A stretch of DNA of 8,902 bases, taken from the NCBI GenBank assembly GCA_019307165.1, contig JAFDKD010000186.1, positions 1 to 8,902 of the forward strand, written 5' to 3'. This DNA comes from Deltaproteobacteria bacterium. Lineage in GTDB: Bacteria > Desulfobacterota > DSM-4660 > Desulfatiglandales > Desulfatiglandaceae. Below are positions 7,229 through 8,902 of this stretch, piece by piece. The position numbers and the translations under genes were made by a program. The notes under the pieces are model-generated. The model did not search any database. It was not told where the DNA came from and saw nothing but the letters and a program-made list of their open reading frames with translations. Every line of letters begins with the position of its first letter. Positions within the stretch are counted from its first letter, which is position 1.

Positions 7229-7279
7229 TTTCACCCCCGAAAATCTCCTTTCAAAAAACCGTGGAGGCCGGGGGTGAAA
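7229..7279 (-). promoter_or_regulatory. Perfect 11-bp inverted repeat enclosing the larC ribosome-binding region
   Basis: Arms TTTCACCCCCG (7229-7239) and CGGGGGTGAAA (7269-7279) are perfect complements around a 29-nt loop. In the minus-strand transcript the 3' arm ends on the A of ATG 7229 and covers its GGGGGTGA. The loop carries AAAGGAG (7245-7251). Its GGAG can pair with CUCC from 7263-7266, extending the stem after an internal loop. No U-run follows, so it is not a standard terminator. It could be a translation-controlling leader, a protein-binding palindrome or an mRNA stabiliser; the sequence does not decide. Confidence 0.55.
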
Positions 7280-7344
7280 GATTCAATACGTTAGTTTCGC
7301 AGAGTTAAGACGACAGTCGGCAATGACGAACGCGTCGCTCTTTG

Positions 7345-8493
7345 CTACAGCGCCTCGGCAATCAACTCGGATATGTCCTTGATTTCGATATCATCCTCTC
7401 GATTCGTGGTCTTCCGGCTATCCTCCAGCATGGAGATGCAATAGGGGCAGGCCGTGGCCAGGACCGTGGCGCCCGTGTCACAGGCCTCGATAATCCGCAG
7501 GTCCGAGAACCGCCACTCCGGTTTGGTTTCCATCCAGAGTCTGCCGCCGCCTGCGCCGCAACAGAGGCTTTCCTTTCGGTTGCGGTCCATTTCCACCAGA
7601 TTGCCGTCGGTGACGGCCGAGATGAGCGCCCGCGGCTCATCGTACACTTCGCTGTGCCGTCCCAGATAGCAGGGATCGTGATAGGTCACTTTCTTGTCCA
7701 GGGCGCCGGAGAATTTAAGTTTTCCTTCGTCGAGAAGACCTGCCAAAAACTGAGTGTAGTGAACGACTTCGAATTCTCCGCCCAACTCGGGGTATTCCTG
7801 CGTGAGGGTATAATAGCAGTGAGGCGACGTGGTGATGATTTTTTTGACGCCTTTTTCCTGGTAGAGATTGATGTTCTTCTCGGCCGTCCTCATGAAAAGT
7901 TCTTCATCGCCGATTTTTCTCATGGACTCGGCGCAGCAACTCTCTTCCTCGCCGATCACGCCGAAAGAGACGCCGGAGGCCGACAGCACCTTGACCATGG
8001 CTTTGGCGATGTTCTGGCTTCGGGAATCGTAGGCCGAGGTGCAGCATACAAAGAGAAAATATTCCTGGCTTCCGTCGAAGACGGGCACATCCAGCCCTTC
8101 CATCCAGGCCGTTCGCTTTTCCCTGTCCTCAGACCACGGATTTCCTTTGCCGTGAACGCTGCCCGTCGCCGTTTTCAAGACACCCGGAATGGCCCCGGTT
8201 TCAGCGATCATGGACCTCATGGTCCTGACCACGTCGATGATGGTTACGCCCCGGGGGCACTTGAGCACGCATTTGTTGCAGGTGGTGCACCCATATAGGA
8301 TATCGTCCGATTCATATCCTTCAACGCCCAGCTGGGCCATACGGATCATCCGTCTGATGTTGAACGGTCCATCCACGATTCGCCAGGGACACGAGCCGGC
8401 GCACATGCCGCACTGCATGCACAGATTCAGTTTTTCCGCACCCATGGCCACAAGGGCTTCATTTACTTCATAAAAAGGTATTAGTGCTTCCAT
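7345..8493 (-). CDS. Soluble HdrD-like iron-sulfur oxidoreductase (two 4Fe-4S sites, two CCG domains)
   Basis: Probable electron-transfer protein of the heterodisulfide reductase D / GlpC-GlcF superfamily, 382 residues. Two N-terminal 4Fe-4S sites: CMQCGMCAGSCP (C25, C28, C31, C35) and CTTCNKCVLKCP (C69, C72, C75, C79). Two CCG cysteine-rich domains follow. The first has C150-C151, C186-C187 and C226, with Ser223 where the CxxC pair normally begins. The second is complete: C275 in YHDPCYLGRHSEVY, CCGAGGGRLW (311-320) and CPYC (349-352). There are no transmembrane helices or NarI-like domain, so it is soluble and needs partners. Relatives sit with electron-transfer flavoprotein or heterodisulfide-reductase systems in sulfate reducers, but no etf gene is visible here, so the partner is unknown. 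ATG 8493 is preferred (AAAGGAG 11 nt upstream). ATG 8526 or TTG 8556 would extend it without a ribosome site. Confidence 0.88.
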   Translation of the reverse strand: MEALIPFYEVNEALVAMGAEKLNLCMQCGMCAGSCPWRIVDGPFNIRRMIRMAQLGVEGYESDDILYGCTTCNKCVLKCPRGVTIIDVVRTMRSMIAETGAIPGVLKTATGSVHGKGNPWSEDREKRTAWMEGLDVPVFDGSQEYFLFVCCTSAYDSRSQNIAKAMVKVLSASGVSFGVIGEEESCCAESMRKIGDEELFMRTAEKNINLYQEKGVKKIITTSPHCYYTLTQEYPELGGEFEVVHYTQFLAGLLDEGKLKFSGALDKKVTYHDPCYLGRHSEVYDEPRALISAVTDGNLVEMDRNRKESLCCGAGGGRLWMETKPEWRFSDLRIIEACDTGATVLATACPYCISMLEDSRKTTNREDDIEIKDISELIAEAL

Positions 8494-8504
8494 AATTTCA
8501 GGGA

Positions 8505-8511
8505 CTCCTTT
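8505..8511 (-). promoter_or_regulatory. Ribosome binding site of the HdrD-like gene
   Basis: AAAGGAG on the minus strand, 11 nt before ATG 8493. The spacing is slightly long but the match is strong. It favours this start over the upstream in-frame ATG 8526 and TTG 8556, which have none. Confidence 0.6.
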
Positions 8512-8568
8512 CAATTTATCGGTCATGCCCGAACAACGTGAAACGCGAGCTTCCAAAAGAATGTGATT

Positions 8569-8597
8569 TTTTTAACAAACCCCTGTTTTGATGTCAA
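8569..8597 (-). promoter_or_regulatory. Sigma70-type promoter for the HdrD-like gene
   Basis: On the minus strand a perfect -35 TTGACA (8597-8592), a 17-nt spacer and a -10 TAAAAA (8574-8569, four of six consensus bases) point at the HdrD-like gene. The transcript would begin near 8562, leaving a leader of about 70 nt before ATG 8493. It is the best promoter-like match I noticed among the intergenic gaps. Confidence 0.55.
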
Positions 8598-8700
8598 TAG
8601 CGGGTTGCGAGTTGCGCGTTGACTTCGTCAACTGTTCCTCGTTCTTCGTGCTTTGTTCCTTGTGCCTGGTTCCTGGTGCCAGGTTGCGGGTAACGGTTGG
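8598..8700. repeat. Degenerate short-period repeats in the non-coding right end
   Basis: Non-coding DNA built of degenerate echoes. GTTGCG-like units recur (GGGTTGCGAGTTGCGCGTTG at 8602-8621). A palindrome GTTGAC-TTC-GTCAAC lies at 8618-8632. Then come drifting GTTCCTCG/GTTCTTCG/TTTGTTCC/TTGTGCC/TGGTTCC units to about 8680, including the near-palindrome CCTGGTGCCAGG. Frames crossing it translate to low-complexity sequence with no family likeness and no ribosome site. The layout resembles dispersed intergenic repeats of environmental Desulfobacterota, by recall only. Confidence 0.5.
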
Positions 8701-8716
8701 GGGCGGTCTAGGTTTC

Positions 8717-8735
8717 CCCGCCAAACAACGGCGGG
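8717..8735. repeat. GC-rich inverted repeat CCCGCC/GGCGGG
   Basis: Arms CCCGCC (8717-8722) and GGCGGG (8730-8735) flank a 7-nt loop. No T-run follows on either strand, so it is not a clear intrinsic terminator. It sits between the two repeat tracts of the right-hand non-coding region. Confidence 0.4.
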
Positions 8736-8783
8736 ATCTCCGCTACGCTCCGACAAGTCTGATCGATCATGAAACTTCATGAA

Positions 8784-8840
8784 AACGACAACGACGACTA
8801 ACACGATTACGACGACGACAACGAACACGACAACGAACAC
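8784..8840. repeat. Period-3/6 GAC/AAC low-complexity tract with a 12-nt tandem duplication
   Basis: A run of ACGAC, AACGAC and AACACGA units with a period near 3 to 6 nt. It contains a perfect two-copy tandem of CGACAACGAACA (8816-8827 and 8828-8839). On the minus strand it would encode an almost pure valine stretch, an artefact of the repeat. The rest of the non-coding end (8841-8902) shows nothing I can name. Confidence 0.65.
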
Positions 8841-8902
8841 CGCTTCGTTGAGCACAGGCAGTTATCAACGCAATATTCACCCACTGAAAACCCGGAAGCC
8901 CC

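Noticed and set aside
7229..7279. Intrinsic terminator after the HdrD-like gene
   Set aside because: The hairpin is strong, but no T-run follows in either direction and it overlaps the larC start region.
7342..8298. Long plus-strand frame of 318 codons
   Set aside because: It lies antisense to the HdrD-like gene, whose cysteine motifs are unmistakable. It has no family likeness and no ribosome site.
8556..8558. TTG 8556 as start of the HdrD-like protein
   Set aside because: It has no ribosome site, and the extra N-terminal residues do not resemble the family. ATG 8493 has AAAGGAG upstream.
8588..8855. Small frames on both strands, one valine-rich
   Set aside because: They are translations of low-complexity repeats. 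The valine run comes from the GAC/AAC tract, and no start signals are present.

Overview
The window carries seven protein-coding genes, all on the minus strand, so the transcriptional order runs from the right end to the left end. The plus strand holds only shadow frames. The content is chromosomal housekeeping plus one redox gene. The combination of a soluble HdrD-like double-CCG iron-sulfur protein, a fused LarC and a cinA-thpR-recA-alaS order points to an anaerobic, fairly GC-rich proteobacterium of the deltaproteobacterial/Desulfobacterota type (sulfate reducers and relatives). That placement is inferred from gene content and remembered family sequences, not from a search.

Layout, right to left. 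Positions 8598-8902 are non-coding and full of degenerate short-period repeats. A good sigma70-type promoter at 8569-8597 lies ahead of an HdrD-like (Fe-S) protein (8493-7345). A 133-nt gap follows. It contains a perfect 11-bp inverted repeat that encloses the larC ribosome-binding region. Next comes a tight run of larC (nickel-pincer cofactor), pgpA (phosphatidylglycerol synthesis), cinA (NMN deamidase) and thpR (2',3'-cyclic phosphodiesterase). Gaps there are 10 and 25 nt, and cinA and thpR overlap by 29 nt, so this looks like one operon. After a 215-nt gap come recA and, 59 nt further, alaS, which is cut by the left edge of the window after 812 codons. No recX lies between recA and alaS.

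The most notable observation is in recA. The frame is open and otherwise canonical, but it lacks exactly 19 residues (57 nt, in phase) of the conserved ATPase core, equivalent to E. coli Pro254-Gly272. That block includes Tyr264 and Gly265 beside the nucleotide's adenine. It is either a real and potentially function-altering deletion or an assembly error. The second signal is the larC leader hairpin, a candidate translational control element. No new multi-gene defence, mobile or biosynthetic system is visible. There are no transposases, CRISPR arrays, tRNAs or rRNAs.
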